This document shows, piece by piece, positions 50,843-60,446 of a DNA stretch of 64,000 nucleotides. Under the pieces are notes generated by a model. That model searched no databases, was not told where the DNA came from, and saw only the letters and a program-made list of their open reading frames with translations. Origin of the DNA: Planctomycetaceae bacterium (GTDB lineage Bacteria > Planctomycetota > Planctomycetia > Planctomycetales > Planctomycetaceae); assembly GCA_021732975.1 (NCBI GenBank), contig JAKFWC010000023.1, positions 186,001 to 250,000 of the forward strand. The letters run 5' to 3'. Position numbers and translations under genes: made by a program. Every line of letters starts with the position of its first letter. Position 1 is the first letter of the stretch.

Positions 50843-52546
50843 ATGACGCCCCAGCTTCCACACCACATGCCGATCTCCAGTGTGCCACGGCCATCTTGGC
50901 CGTGTCTGCGATCGGCGCGCTCGGTGTCATCGCACGGCCGACACGGCCGTGGCACACGAACACTCTTCGCGTGGTTACCGGTGTGGATTGCATTGATCTC
51001 CGGTTGCGTCACGCCGTGGGAACGCTCGGCGTTGCTCAAGCGCGGCAACGACAACATCGACAACGTCCACGGTCCGACCGAACGGCGGCTGCTCGGGTCG
51101 TTGTGGGAAAAGAAGAAAGACGAAATCGAAGCCAGTGATGGCTCGCTGAAGCCTATCCCCGGGACGGAAGAATACACGGCCGCGGAAGAATTCTACAAAG
51201 ACGAGAAATACGAAGTCGCCCAGGCATCGTTCAAGAAGGTGGCCAAGCAGTACAAGAAGAGTGAAATCCGCGAGGACGCGCTCTTCATGGAAGGCGAATC
51301 GGCATTCCAACTCGGCAACTTCTACGCGGCTGAGAATGCCTACGCCAAGCTGTTGCGAGATTACCCCTCGACGCGGCATCTCGATGATGTCTCGAAGCGG
51401 CTCTTTGAAATCGCCCGGCAATGGCTCGATTTCCCGAAAGTCGCCGAAGTCGGCGAAATTCAGCAAGCCAACTATGACGATTTCGGACAGCGGTTGCCCG
51501 CCGAAAAGCCGCCGGAAAAAGGCAAATCTCCCGTCTGGGTGCCAAACTTTACGGATAAGTCCAAGCCGTGGTTCGACACCGAAGGCAACGGCGTCGCTTG
51601 TTTGCGGTTGATCTGGCTCAACGATCCCACCGGCCCACTCGCCGACGATGCGTTGATGCTCGCCGCCAGCCATTACGCCCGCCGCAACAACTTCGTCGAA
51701 GCCGACCGCCACTTCACATTGTTGCGGGAAGAGTATCCGAACAGTCCGCATGTCGAGAATGCGTTCGTGCTCGGTTCGCATGTGAAGCTGATGTCGTACC
51801 AGGGAGCCGAGTACGACGGCAAGACCCTCGAAGATGCCAAGAACCTTAAGAAGAGCATCTTGCGGTTGTACCCCGATTCAGCGGATAGCAAGCGCGTGCA
51901 GGAAGAGTTAGCCCGCATGGAAGAAGCCGATGCCGACCGCGAATGGGCCAAGGTCGTCTTCTATGAACGCAAGAACAACAAACGGGCCCAGTCGGTTTAC
52001 TGTCATCTGGTGATCGACCGCTATCCGCAATCGCAAGCGGCTCAACGGGCGAAGCAGCGGTTGCAGGAACTGGGACCAGAGTATGCCTCGGGAGCACGGT
52101 TGCTGACCTCGCAGCCGGACCCGGAACGTGCCTGGTGGGATACACGGAATTCCCGCGATGTCGCCCCGCTGGCGCGACCGGCAGAACCGCCCGCGAAGGC
52201 GAAAATCGACGAACCGACCGAGGAGAAATCGCCCGCACCGCCACGACGTTTGTTCGGTGTGTTCGGACGCGGTTCCAACGCTGACGTTCCTGTCGAAGAC
52301 GAAGACGCCAAACCGATTGAAGAAGCCGAAGACCCACCGCGCCGCGGATGGTTCGGTCGTCCGGTTCCCCAGGAATCGCCCGGGGAAGAGGAAGAGCCGA
52401 CAGAAACGTTGATCAACGGTGAAGAGAGCGAAGAGCCGGCGCGCAGCCGGTTCCGCTTCTCGCTGCCACGGCGGTTGGGACGCGACACGATTGAAGAGAA
52501 AGACGCTCCCACCGAACCGGGAATGTCGGGCCAATCGCGGTTGTAA
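50843..52546 (+). CDS. TPR lipoprotein, BamD-like
   Basis: The 567-residue protein has a lipoprotein signal with LFAWLPVWIALISGC (Cys 55) and tetratricopeptide-like repeats: AAEEFYKDEKYEVAQASFKK, DALFMEGESAFQLGNFYAAE and, further on, DDALMLAASHYARRNNFVEA. This layout resembles BamD of the outer-membrane assembly machine, with extra sequence and an acidic, Pro-rich C-terminal tail (about 440-567). The first 38 residues are largely encoded by an intergenic inverted repeat (50881-50957), so the true start is doubtful. It lies 9 bp before an LptE-like gene, an envelope-assembly pair. Confidence 0.82.
   Translation: MTPQLPHHMPISSVPRPSWPCLRSARSVSSHGRHGRGTRTLFAWLPVWIALISGCVTPWERSALLKRGNDNIDNVHGPTERRLLGSLWEKKKDEIEASDGSLKPIPGTEEYTAAEEFYKDEKYEVAQASFKKVAKQYKKSEIREDALFMEGESAFQLGNFYAAENAYAKLLRDYPSTRHLDDVSKRLFEIARQWLDFPKVAEVGEIQQANYDDFGQRLPAEKPPEKGKSPVWVPNFTDKSKPWFDTEGNGVACLRLIWLNDPTGPLADDALMLAASHYARRNNFVEADRHFTLLREEYPNSPHVENAFVLGSHVKLMSYQGAEYDGKTLEDAKNLKKSILRLYPDSADSKRVQEELARMEEADADREWAKVVFYERKNNKRAQSVYCHLVIDRYPQSQAAQRAKQRLQELGPEYASGARLLTSQPDPERAWWDTRNSRDVAPLARPAEPPAKAKIDEPTEEKSPAPPRRLFGVFGRGSNADVPVEDEDAKPIEEAEDPPRRGWFGRPVPQESPGEEEEPTETLINGEESEEPARSRFRFSLPRRLGRDTIEEKDAPTEPGMSGQSRL
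50881..50957. repeat. Inverted repeat, tgtgccac family (copy 3), inside the BamD-like signal region
   Basis: Left arm TGTGCCACGGCCATCTTGGC and right arm GCACGGCCGACACGGCCGTG pair imperfectly at the left and match copy 2 (5395-5474) almost exactly at the right. Unlike the other copies it overlaps the 5' part of a reading frame, contributing residues 14-38 before the lipobox. Confidence 0.85.
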
Positions 52547-52555
52547 CGGAGTGAT

Positions 52556-53131
52556 TTGAGGGACGTGGTGTTGCCGACTGCGACAGATCGATGCTCGTCA
52601 CGTTTCGCCGCATGCGAAAGCGGGCGCTGGCGGTCGGTCATCGTTTTGGTTGCGACGCTTCTCACTGGCTGTGGGTATCGTGCGGGGAATGTTTACGGCC
52701 CGGAAGTCCGCACCGTTGATGTCCCGATCTTTGGAAACGATACGTTCCGCCGGGGCATTGAATATCAGGTGACCGAAGCGGTGCATCGCGAGATTCAAAC
52801 CCACACGCCGTTCCGTCTCGCCAAGGGACCGGAAGCCGACACGCGGCTCATTGGTCGGATCGTCGAAATCCGCAAGAACGTGCTGGGAGAAACCAAGTTT
52901 GACGATCCTCGCGAACTGCAACTCTCGTTGATGGTTCGCGTGACGTGGGAAGACCTCCGCACCGGGCAGGTTCTCGCGCAGCAGGAAGTCCCGCTGCAAC
53001 CGCAGTCGCTGCCGACGATCGGTCAGGCGGAGTTCGCTCCGGAAGTCGGGCAATCGCTCGCGACAGCGACTCAGGAAGCAACCGAGCGCCTCGCGCGGCA
53101 GATTGTCCACATGATGGAAACCCCGTGGTGA
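52556..53131 (+). CDS. LptE-like outer-membrane lipoprotein
   Basis: The 191-residue protein has an N-terminal signal with lipobox VATLLTGCGY (Cys about 39) and the LptE pattern VPIFGNDTFRRGIEYQVTEA, LIGRIVEIRKNVLGETKFDD and QEATERLARQIVHMME. LptE forms the outer-membrane LPS-export plug with LptD, so its presence supports an LPS-like outer membrane. Start at TTG 52556 (GGAG upstream) or GTG 52565/52568 are all possible. The TPR lipoprotein lies 9 bp upstream, so the two are an operon. The hairpin at 53184 follows. Confidence 0.8.
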   Translation: MRDVVLPTATDRCSSRFAACESGRWRSVIVLVATLLTGCGYRAGNVYGPEVRTVDVPIFGNDTFRRGIEYQVTEAVHREIQTHTPFRLAKGPEADTRLIGRIVEIRKNVLGETKFDDPRELQLSLMVRVTWEDLRTGQVLAQQEVPLQPQSLPTIGQAEFAPEVGQSLATATQEATERLARQIVHMMETPW

Positions 53132-53183
53132 TCTTCCATCGTTTGCGCTTTGCAGGATTCCAACGCCCGCACGCTTGAAACAC

Positions 53184-53205
53184 CCCAGTGACGGCAGTCA
53201 CTGGG
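53184..53205. terminator. 22-nt CCCAG/CTGGG hairpin after the LptE-like gene
   Basis: CCCAGTGAC and GTCACTGGG pair around GGCA, 52 bp after the LptE-like stop and overlapping the 3' end of the convergent cbiX gene. CTTCTTGC follows on the plus strand. It probably ends the TPR-LptE transcript. Same architecture as 2858, 30127 and 37568. Confidence 0.75.
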
Positions 53206-53572
53206 CTTCTTGCAGGCGATCGAGCACGATCTGCGTCATCAACGGGTGCAATCCCAACGGTGGGCATAGTCGAAACTCGACGTGCGGGAACTCTGTCGCC
53301 AGTGTTTGTCGTGCGGCTTCCAAGTCCTGCACGACATGCATCCCTGCGGAGAGAAAGTAAGGCATCATCAAGACGCGAGAGGCCCCACGTTGCACGCATC
53401 TCCGGCCGCCATCCGCAATCGTTGGTGTGGTCAGTTCGAGATAGGCTACTTCGACCATCGCGTACGCATCGGTTGTTGCGAGTTGTTGGGCCAACTGGTG
53501 CAGGTCTGCATTCGCTTCCGCACGTCGGCTGCCATGAGCAATCAACAGGACGGCGGTCATTGGGTCGGTCAT
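53198..53572 (-). CDS. cbiX: Sirohydrochlorin chelatase CbiX, short form
   Basis: CbiX/SirB-type chelatases insert Co2+ or Fe2+ into sirohydrochlorin for cobalamin or siroheme. The 124-residue product is the single-domain form and shows VLLIAHGSRRAEANADLHQL with the active-site His, VEVAYLELTTPTIADG and VLMMPYFLSAGMHVVQDL. Two Met codons near the start (53572 and 53560) are both possible. It is convergent with the LptE-like gene; cobalamin neighbours are not seen. Confidence 0.9.
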   Translation of the reverse strand: MTDPMTAVLLIAHGSRRAEANADLHQLAQQLATTDAYAMVEVAYLELTTPTIADGGRRCVQRGASRVLMMPYFLSAGMHVVQDLEAARQTLATEFPHVEFRLCPPLGLHPLMTQIVLDRLQEAQ

Positions 53573-53588
53573 GGAAAGACATCCTTCT

Positions 53589-53650
53589 CAGCCCGGAGCG
53601 CGAGCGACGGAGTGCGTTTATCCGTCTCATCCGTTGCTCGCGCTCCGGAC
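53589..53650. repeat. Inverted repeat, agcccggagcgcgag family (copy 2)
   Basis: Left arm CAGCCCGGAGCGCGAGCGAC and right arm GTTGCTCGCGCTCCGG pair over about 22 nt around a short spacer. Positioned in the divergent gap between cbiX and the kinase. Same core as 9763 and 61250. Confidence 0.85.
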
Positions 53651-53763
53651 AGGGAAATGCCCCGCGTCGCCTCCCTCGACGTTGCTCTGCACGCGTCATA
53701 TTGTGGCACCCGAATGGCAATTGGCGAGGGCGGGCCGCTCATTTTCTTGAGGATCGTGTCAAC

Positions 53764-55419
53764 ATGGACCGCCAGACGCTCGGGCCGTACGACCTGCAGG
53801 AAGAAATCGGGTCCGGCGGCATGGGGACCGTGTACCTCGGCCGTCATCGCGAGACGAGCGAACTGGCTGCGGTGAAAGTCCTGCCGCCGACCCTCGCGCG
53901 GGAAGAAGGCTTCGTGATGCGGTTCACGCGCGAAGCCGAAGTCCTGCGAACGCTCACCAATCCGCACGTGGTACGTTTGCTCGACAGCGGCGTCGACGAC
54001 GGAACGTACTACTTCGCGATGGAATACGTCGCCGGGGAAACGCTCGCCGATCGTTTGAAACGCGATCATCGTCTGCCATGGCAAGAAGCCTTCGACATCA
54101 CTAACCAATTGTGTTCCGCACTCAAGGCCGCGCACGATGCCGGCATCATTCACCGCGATTTGAAACCTTCCAATGTACTGCTCGCCACCGATGGCAAGGT
54201 GAAGTTGACCGACTTCGGCGTCGCTCAGCTTTTCGCCGCCGAACGTCTCACCATCACCGGCGGCGTCATCGGCACCGCGGAATACATGTCCCCGGAGCAA
54301 GCCCAGGGGCAACGCGCCACGAAACGGAGCGACCTCTATTCCCTCGGCGCGTTGCTGTATGCCATGCTCACCGGTCGCCCGCCGTTCATCGGGTCGACGG
54401 CGATGGATGTCATGCACAAACACCGTTACGGGCAATTCGACAAGCCGAGCCGCTATGTTCCGGAACTCCCCCCCGCGGTCGATTTGATCATCGACGATCT
54501 CCTCAAGAAATCGCCCGATGCTCGTCCGCCGGACGCGTTTGTTGTGTCGCGGCGATTGCAGGAAGTCCTGCGGAAGTTCGCGGTCATTCGCGACGACGCC
54601 CCCACGCCATCAGAAACAGCCTTCTCTCCGCAACCGCATGCGGCCGGTCCGGGGGCGGCGACATTCATGCGCGATCTGGTGAAAGCTGAAGTCATCCGCT
54701 GTGCTGAGCCGAATTTGTTTCAACGCATCATAAACAACACGTTCATACTGTTGGGCATGCTAGTGGGATTGATCGCGTTCGTATTTTGGATGGTCTTCAC
54801 CCCGGGGACACCCGAACGGAACATTACCGAGGCCACACGGATTCTCAGCCAGCCCGCGGGACCGGAATGGACACGCGCCGGTACGGAATTACTGGAACCG
54901 TTGGTTTCCAATGAATCATTCAAACGACTTTCACAGGAAGAACGATCTCAATTATGGCAGAAGATTGAGCCTCTGCTTCAGGAGATCGGAATTTATGAGT
55001 TAGAACAATCGCTGATTTCGCCCCGTCGACGCGAATCGAAGTCGACTCATCCCAGCGAACCGAGACGCCAACTGGCTGAGGTTCGTCGACTCTGGAGCCA
55101 AGGCGATCTTGCTGCGGCTCAAGCCAAGCTTGAGGCATTGCTGGTGGTCGGCACAGTGCGAGCGTCAGAAGTGGAACTCGGTCTTGCGAGACGATGGCAA
55201 TCTCAGATTCGTGATGACGTGTCGCAATCTCGATCACGCCGTCAGGACTATGTCCGCGAGATCATCGAATCCGCCGAGGCCAGATGGGCCGAAGACAAAC
55301 ATGGCGCCCGCCAGTTGTTCCAGGCATTGGAGTCGCTCTATCAAAACGATCCTGATCTTCTGAAAGAGATCACGGATACCCGCCAGCGACTCGAAGAACC
55401 ATCCCGGTCCGAGCCATAA
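53764..55419 (+). CDS. Membrane-anchored Ser/Thr protein kinase
   Basis: The 551-residue Hanks-type kinase has all catalytic motifs: the glycine loop EEIGSGGMGTVYLG, the Lys in LAAVKVLPP, IIHRDLKPSNVLL, LTDFGVAQLF, and the APE-like EYMSPEQA with SDLYSLGALLYAMLTGRPPF. After the kinase domain (about 6-275) comes a linker, one membrane segment (about 325-347) and a 200-residue C-terminal part that is helical and predicted to lie outside the membrane. Membrane kinases of this kind sense envelope signals; the ligand is unknown. The start MDRQTLGPYD is well defined. It is followed 4 bp later by the convergent Nudix gene. Confidence 0.93.
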   Translation: MDRQTLGPYDLQEEIGSGGMGTVYLGRHRETSELAAVKVLPPTLAREEGFVMRFTREAEVLRTLTNPHVVRLLDSGVDDGTYYFAMEYVAGETLADRLKRDHRLPWQEAFDITNQLCSALKAAHDAGIIHRDLKPSNVLLATDGKVKLTDFGVAQLFAAERLTITGGVIGTAEYMSPEQAQGQRATKRSDLYSLGALLYAMLTGRPPFIGSTAMDVMHKHRYGQFDKPSRYVPELPPAVDLIIDDLLKKSPDARPPDAFVVSRRLQEVLRKFAVIRDDAPTPSETAFSPQPHAAGPGAATFMRDLVKAEVIRCAEPNLFQRIINNTFILLGMLVGLIAFVFWMVFTPGTPERNITEATRILSQPAGPEWTRAGTELLEPLVSNESFKRLSQEERSQLWQKIEPLLQEIGIYELEQSLISPRRRESKSTHPSEPRRQLAEVRRLWSQGDLAAAQAKLEALLVVGTVRASEVELGLARRWQSQIRDDVSQSRSRRQDYVREIIESAEARWAEDKHGARQLFQALESLYQNDPDLLKEITDTRQRLEEPSRSEP

Positions 55420-55423
55420 CGAC

Positions 55424-55840
55424 TCAGGCACCGACGCGCTGCATCAGAGTCGCGACGACGGAGGCATTGGCTTCAGGAAACGGCAGCGTCGACAATTCGG
55501 TGGCCTCGGCCCAACGGAAACTGCCGAGCAGCGGCTTGCCAATGGCATGATCCACCGGCTGACACATCCAGAAGTGAATCTCGACGACGCCGTGTGGATA
55601 GGTGTGCGTCCGCGTTTCGAGGCATTCCACCGCGATCACTGCGACGCCGGTTTCCTCCAGGCATTCGCGTTCCGCACACGCCGACGGAGATTCACTGGGA
55701 CCGCATTTTCCGCCGGGAAACTCTGCGGCACCGGCAAGAGGGACGCCCTGCGGACGCACGCCGACGAGGAATCGCCCTGCCTGTTCGACAATGGCGATTC
55801 CCACGCGCGTGACCACATTTTGCGGTGAAGATTCCGGCAC
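55424..55840 (-). CDS. Nudix hydrolase, MutT-like
   Basis: The 138-residue product has the Nudix box as GGKCGPSESPSACAERECLE then ETGV, matching GX5EX7REUXEEXGU, preceded by LAGAAEFPG. Size and order match the MutT/8-oxo-dGTP diphosphatase group or related (d)NTP diphosphatases; substrate is not determinable here. It starts at GTG 55840, 3 bp after the fabI stop, so the two are probably cotranscribed. Confidence 0.88.
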   Translation of the reverse strand: MPESSPQNVVTRVGIAIVEQAGRFLVGVRPQGVPLAGAAEFPGGKCGPSESPSACAERECLEETGVAVIAVECLETRTHTYPHGVVEIHFWMCQPVDHAIGKPLLGSFRWAEATELSTLPFPEANASVVATLMQRVGA

Positions 55841-55843
55841 AGC

Positions 55844-56653
55844 TCAATCAAACTTGGCGTCGGCGGGAGGAGCACCCATCACGTGATAACCGGAGTCGAC
55901 ATGCAGAGTCTCGCCGGTGACACCTGTGGACATGTCGCTCAACAGATAGATCGCCGATTTGCCGACTTCGGCCTGATCGACATTCCGCCGCATCGGGGCC
56001 ATCGCATTGTAGATCTTCATCATCACATCAAGATCGCTGACCGCGGAGGAACTCAACGTGCGGATGGGACCAGCACTGAGAGCATTCACGCGAATCTTGC
56101 TGGTGCCGAGTTCATGGGCCAGATACGTCGTCGCCGATTCCAACGCCGCCTTGCACAGGCCCATCACGTTGTAGCCGGGGATCACGCGTTCGCCACCAAG
56201 ATACGACAACGTCATGATGCTGCCACCGTCGGGCATGAGTTCTTTCGCCCGCTTGCAGACCGCCATCAGGCTGAACACGCTGATGTCCATCGAGGTTTTG
56301 AAGCCCTCGCGGCTGACGCCGTACACCGGGCCCTTCAAGTCTTCCATCGGAGCATACGCCACCGAGTGGACGACGAAGTCGATGGTACCGAAGACTTCTT
56401 TCGCCTTCGCGAACGTGCGGTCGAGGTCCGCATCGTCCTGCACATTACAGGGGACGACCATCTTGGCACCGATGGGATCGACGAGCTTGCGGACGCGACG
56501 TTCCATCTTCGGACTGGCGGGATCTTTGTCCGGCAGGTGCGTGAACCCGAGTTGTGCCCCTTGGCGATGCAATTCTTCCGTGATGCCCCAGGCGATCGAG
56601 TAATCGTTCGCGATCCCGAACACCAGTCCTTTTTTCCCGTCCATCAAGCCCAT
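55844..56653 (-). CDS. fabI: Enoyl-ACP reductase FabI
   Basis: FabI reduces trans-2-enoyl-ACP with NADH in the last step of fatty acid elongation. The 269-residue product starts [20 protein letters not shown], the conserved opening, with the NADH-binding GIAND, then HSVAYAPME, the catalytic Tyr and Lys in [17 protein letters not shown], and [16 protein letters not shown] lies 7 nt before the ATG. A longer frame to 56791 has no support. It is followed by the Nudix gene. Confidence 0.95.
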   Translation of the reverse strand: MGLMDGKKGLVFGIANDYSIAWGITEELHRQGAQLGFTHLPDKDPASPKMERRVRKLVDPIGAKMVVPCNVQDDADLDRTFAKAKEVFGTIDFVVHSVAYAPMEDLKGPVYGVSREGFKTSMDISVFSLMAVCKRAKELMPDGGSIMTLSYLGGERVIPGYNVMGLCKAALESATTYLAHELGTSKIRVNALSAGPIRTLSSSAVSDLDVMMKIYNAMAPMRRNVDQAEVGKSAIYLLSDMSTGVTGETLHVDSGYHVMGAPPADAKFD

Positions 56654-57207
56654 TGCCAATTCCTTCGTCGCCGCGTCTGCTGTAGGTGCTGCCGGTTGGC
56701 AGAAGCCTCCACCATACATGGGACGGCGAAAACCGGCAACCGGGGCGGAAGCATGGGAATTAGCGGTTTGACGTAACCGGCTGTTGTCCAAGTTCGGCTA
56801 TTTTGGAAACGACACTCGCCACGACGGTGCCAGCGGTCGCCCAAAAAGTGTTCCGCCCGGCTCTATTTTTAAGCTGGGGCACGTCGAAGCGGCATCTCGG
56901 TTTTGATGTTCGCCAGCTCAAGAAATCGCGAGTTCTTAGCTGCGGCTGAATCTCGTCGATCCATCGGAAACGCTCGCAATTTGTCAATCAGATTTCACCG
57001 GCGGGAGCGGAATTCATGATTTTTTCATATTCGCTTGAAACACGCTCCGAAACACGGTCGAATAGAGTTCACCATTCGTTTTTTTGATACTGCTCACTTC
57101 AGTGCCATTCTCTGAAATCCCTGCGGCATAGCTCTTGCTATGCGAGTCTATCATCGTTCGTGAAGGTTCGGCCAGATTCCCTGGTCATCGAAAAGGCGCG
57201 ATTTCTT
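56654..57207. other. Non-coding region upstream of fabI and the DUF1559 pair
   Basis: The 554-bp divergent gap shows no supported gene. It contains a possible promoter for the plus-strand pair (TTGAAA at 57035, TCGAAT at 57058, 17-nt spacing) and a small hairpin GCATAGCTCTTGCTATGC (57124-57141). Open frames on the minus strand, such as 56760-56987, have no family motif. Confidence 0.4.
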
Positions 57208-57651
57208 ATGTCGTCTTGCTTCGCTGTGCGCTCGTTTCTACTCGTCGGTTTGATCTTCGGAATCACAGGTTGTGGAGGAGCAGACCGACCTCCGCTTGGA
57301 TCGGTTTCCGGCACAGTGACCATCGACGGTACACCGTTGACCGGGGTCATCGTGGCCTTCATGCCCGCTGAAGGGCGGCCGGCCACGGCGACAACGGACG
57401 ACAAAGGCCGCTACCGTTTGGAATACATCGATGGCGTGTCGGGCTGCAAAGTTGGGCCGGCGACGGTTTCGTTCTTCCCGCCGACGGGTGGCTCACCCAG
57501 CCACGCCATTCCCGCAAAATACACGAACAGCAGCTCCGAATTTAAGGTCGATGTGGTCAAAGGCTCGAACAAGTTCGACTTCGATTTGAAAGCCGACGGC
57601 GCTACGGAAAAAAAAAGCCGGAAAAGCAAGACTCCGGTTCCCCTCGATTGA
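57208..57651 (+). CDS. Small lipoprotein with carboxypeptidase-regulatory-like fold
   Basis: The 147-residue product begins with a lipoprotein signal, LIFGITGCGG (Cys about 22), then a compact beta-sandwich: GTVTIDGTPLTGVIVAFMPA and DDKGRYRLEYIDG resemble carboxypeptidase-regulatory-like or transthyretin-fold domains. Planctomycete genomes pair such lipoproteins with DUF1559 genes many times, though their job is unknown. An in-frame GTG at 57160 extends it by 16 residues. It lies 86 bp before the DUF1559 gene and is probably cotranscribed with it. Confidence 0.75.
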   Translation: MSSCFAVRSFLLVGLIFGITGCGGADRPPLGSVSGTVTIDGTPLTGVIVAFMPAEGRPATATTDDKGRYRLEYIDGVSGCKVGPATVSFFPPTGGSPSHAIPAKYTNSSSEFKVDVVKGSNKFDFDLKADGATEKKSRKSKTPVPLD

Positions 57652-57737
57652 TCTAGCAGGCACAGAAGCTCCTTCGGCGCAGAACTAGAACCTCCTTCCT
57701 GTCGTTTTTGTGTGTCCATTCTGAAAAGGGCGATTTT

Positions 57738-58805
<1,068 letters not shown>

Positions 58806-58844
58806 ACGGCAGAACGCTACGGATCCGACGATCTCAAAACAGCA

Positions 58845-58877
58845 ACGGGGCACTTCACAGCGTGTGAGGTGCCCCGT
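58845..58877. terminator. Terminator after the DUF1559 gene
   Basis: ACGGGGCACTTCACA and TGTGAGGTGCCCCGT pair with one mismatch around a 3-nt loop, followed on the plus strand by TTGTTTCAC. It lies 40 bp after the stop and 28 bp before the convergent tatC stop, so it may serve both. Confidence 0.85.
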
Positions 58878-58905
58878 TTGTTTCACGCCCCATTGACTAC
58901 CGTGT

Positions 58906-60018
58906 TTACACGGCGGCTGCGGTGTCCTCTTTGGGATGGGTAAAGACGCACATCAGAATGCCCAGTTCGTAAAGTGCGAACAGCGGGAACATCATCATCA
59001 TCATGCTGAGCGGATCGGGCGTGGGGGTGAGCATCATTGACACGAAGGCGATCACCAGAATCGCCATCCGCCGCTTTTCGCGATAATCAGACACCTCGAA
59101 GATTGAAATCTTCTGCAAGAACAGCATCGCCAGCGGCAACTGAAAGCTGATGCCGAACATCAGCGGCATCATCACCGCGAAGTTGATCCACTCGGAAATG
59201 CGAATCTGCGCCGTAATGTGCATCCGCTCGTTGAAGCCCAGCAGAAAATCGAGCACCGTGGGAAAGACGCCGTAGAAACAGAAGACGGCCCCGCCGAGAA
59301 ACAGTACGATACTCATTGGTAGATACGTGTAAACATACTTCCGTTCGTGGGGATACAGCCCCGCCGCGACGAACAGCCAGAGTTGATAGAGCACCCACGG
59401 GCTGCTGAAAATCAGGCCGGCGATGAAAGAGACCTTCAGATACGTCATGAAGGCTTCCTGCACATTCAGTGTGATCGGGTCATCGATCCGCTTGACCTGC
59501 TTACGGAGCGTGCCGATTTCATCGGAAAACGCGTTCAGCGTCACTCGCTTGTCTTTGATGGCTTCAACCGGTGCGGGATAATGTTCCGGATCGAGTTTAT
59601 GGAACTGTTCCATGAGATCGTATGCCTGAACCTCCAGCGTCACCTCCCGCTGCTGTGCCTCGTCGACCGTTGTTCCAGCGAGTGCGGCGGCATCCTGTTC
59701 TTCCTTCGACATCTGCGGCCCCCAGAACTGCTCCTTGAACCAATGGCTGATGGTCCCGGCGAAGTCGAAGCCTTTGACGTTGTCCTGAACTTTGACTTCC
59801 CGCTTGGTGCGGACGGAGTGCCGATCGAGGGCTTTGTCGATGGGGTGACGAATCACGGTCATGACCGATTCGCCGTACGCCATCGTGATCGCGACGCCGA
59901 CGGCCAAGCCGATGAGCGCCCGGATGAGATGCGTCCGCAGCACTTCGAGGTGCTCGCCGAACGACATCACCGAATCGTCAAACAGATCTTTCTTGGTGCT
60001 GATTTTGGCGGTGGCCAT
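58906..60018 (-). CDS. tatC: Twin-arginine translocase TatC with a long periplasmic insertion
   Basis: TatC is the six-helix receptor for twin-arginine signal peptides. The start MATAKISTKKDLFDD (60018) is followed by SFGEHLEVLRTHLIRALIGL, the family's opening, then YLKVSFIAGLIFSSPWVLYQ, LYPHERKYVYTYLPM and FGISFQLPLAMLFL and LTPTPDPLSMM. The 370-residue product is about 120 longer than E. coli TatC because residues 50-185, the first periplasmic loop, hold an insertion of roughly 100 residues, charged and probably helical. Such insertions are known in planctomycetes. A Tat substrate is encoded in this window at 61327. Confidence 0.94.
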   Translation of the reverse strand: MATAKISTKKDLFDDSVMSFGEHLEVLRTHLIRALIGLAVGVAITMAYGESVMTVIRHPIDKALDRHSVRTKREVKVQDNVKGFDFAGTISHWFKEQFWGPQMSKEEQDAAALAGTTVDEAQQREVTLEVQAYDLMEQFHKLDPEHYPAPVEAIKDKRVTLNAFSDEIGTLRKQVKRIDDPITLNVQEAFMTYLKVSFIAGLIFSSPWVLYQLWLFVAAGLYPHERKYVYTYLPMSIVLFLGGAVFCFYGVFPTVLDFLLGFNERMHITAQIRISEWINFAVMMPLMFGISFQLPLAMLFLQKISIFEVSDYREKRRMAILVIAFVSMMLTPTPDPLSMMMMMFPLFALYELGILMCVFTHPKEDTAAAV

Positions 60019-60446
60019 GGATTCCCATTTCCCACAATTGGTACGACACCGTCGCACCAACCCGTTCGCCGTCCCGTAACACCGACAGTGACACGGCGGC
60101 AATGATCGGGCGGCAGCGAACTCCACGCATCACGGAGTCGCAACGGATGTCACCTGGCCCCAGCCCAAACATCCGCCGTATCCACTCGGAGAGCCCACAG
60201 GAACCCTGCAGGACAAAGAGCGGGTCGCATGATTCTACGCCACCCCGCCCCCAGCGGTCAACCGGGGATGATTCCTCACGTCACGGTTTCGCGCCAGACG
60301 ACGATTGCTTCCCAGTGTCTTCGAGAGCACTGAGAAACACTTTGCGCGGGACGCGAAACCGCGAAGCGAAGATCGAGGACTCCTTTGAAATGGGATGATT
60401 CCGTTTTATTGTGGATGGAGTGGAATCGGTCCCATCGAGACTCATC
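60019..60446. other. Intergenic region upstream of tatC and the Nif3-family gene
   Basis: The 428-bp divergent gap shows no supported gene or known RNA. Open frames here have no recognisable motif. Promoters of both genes probably lie in it. Confidence 0.4.

Noticed and set aside
56760-56987. 75-codon minus-strand frame upstream of fabI
   Set aside because: No homology pattern, no ribosome binding site, and composition resembles the non-coding gap.
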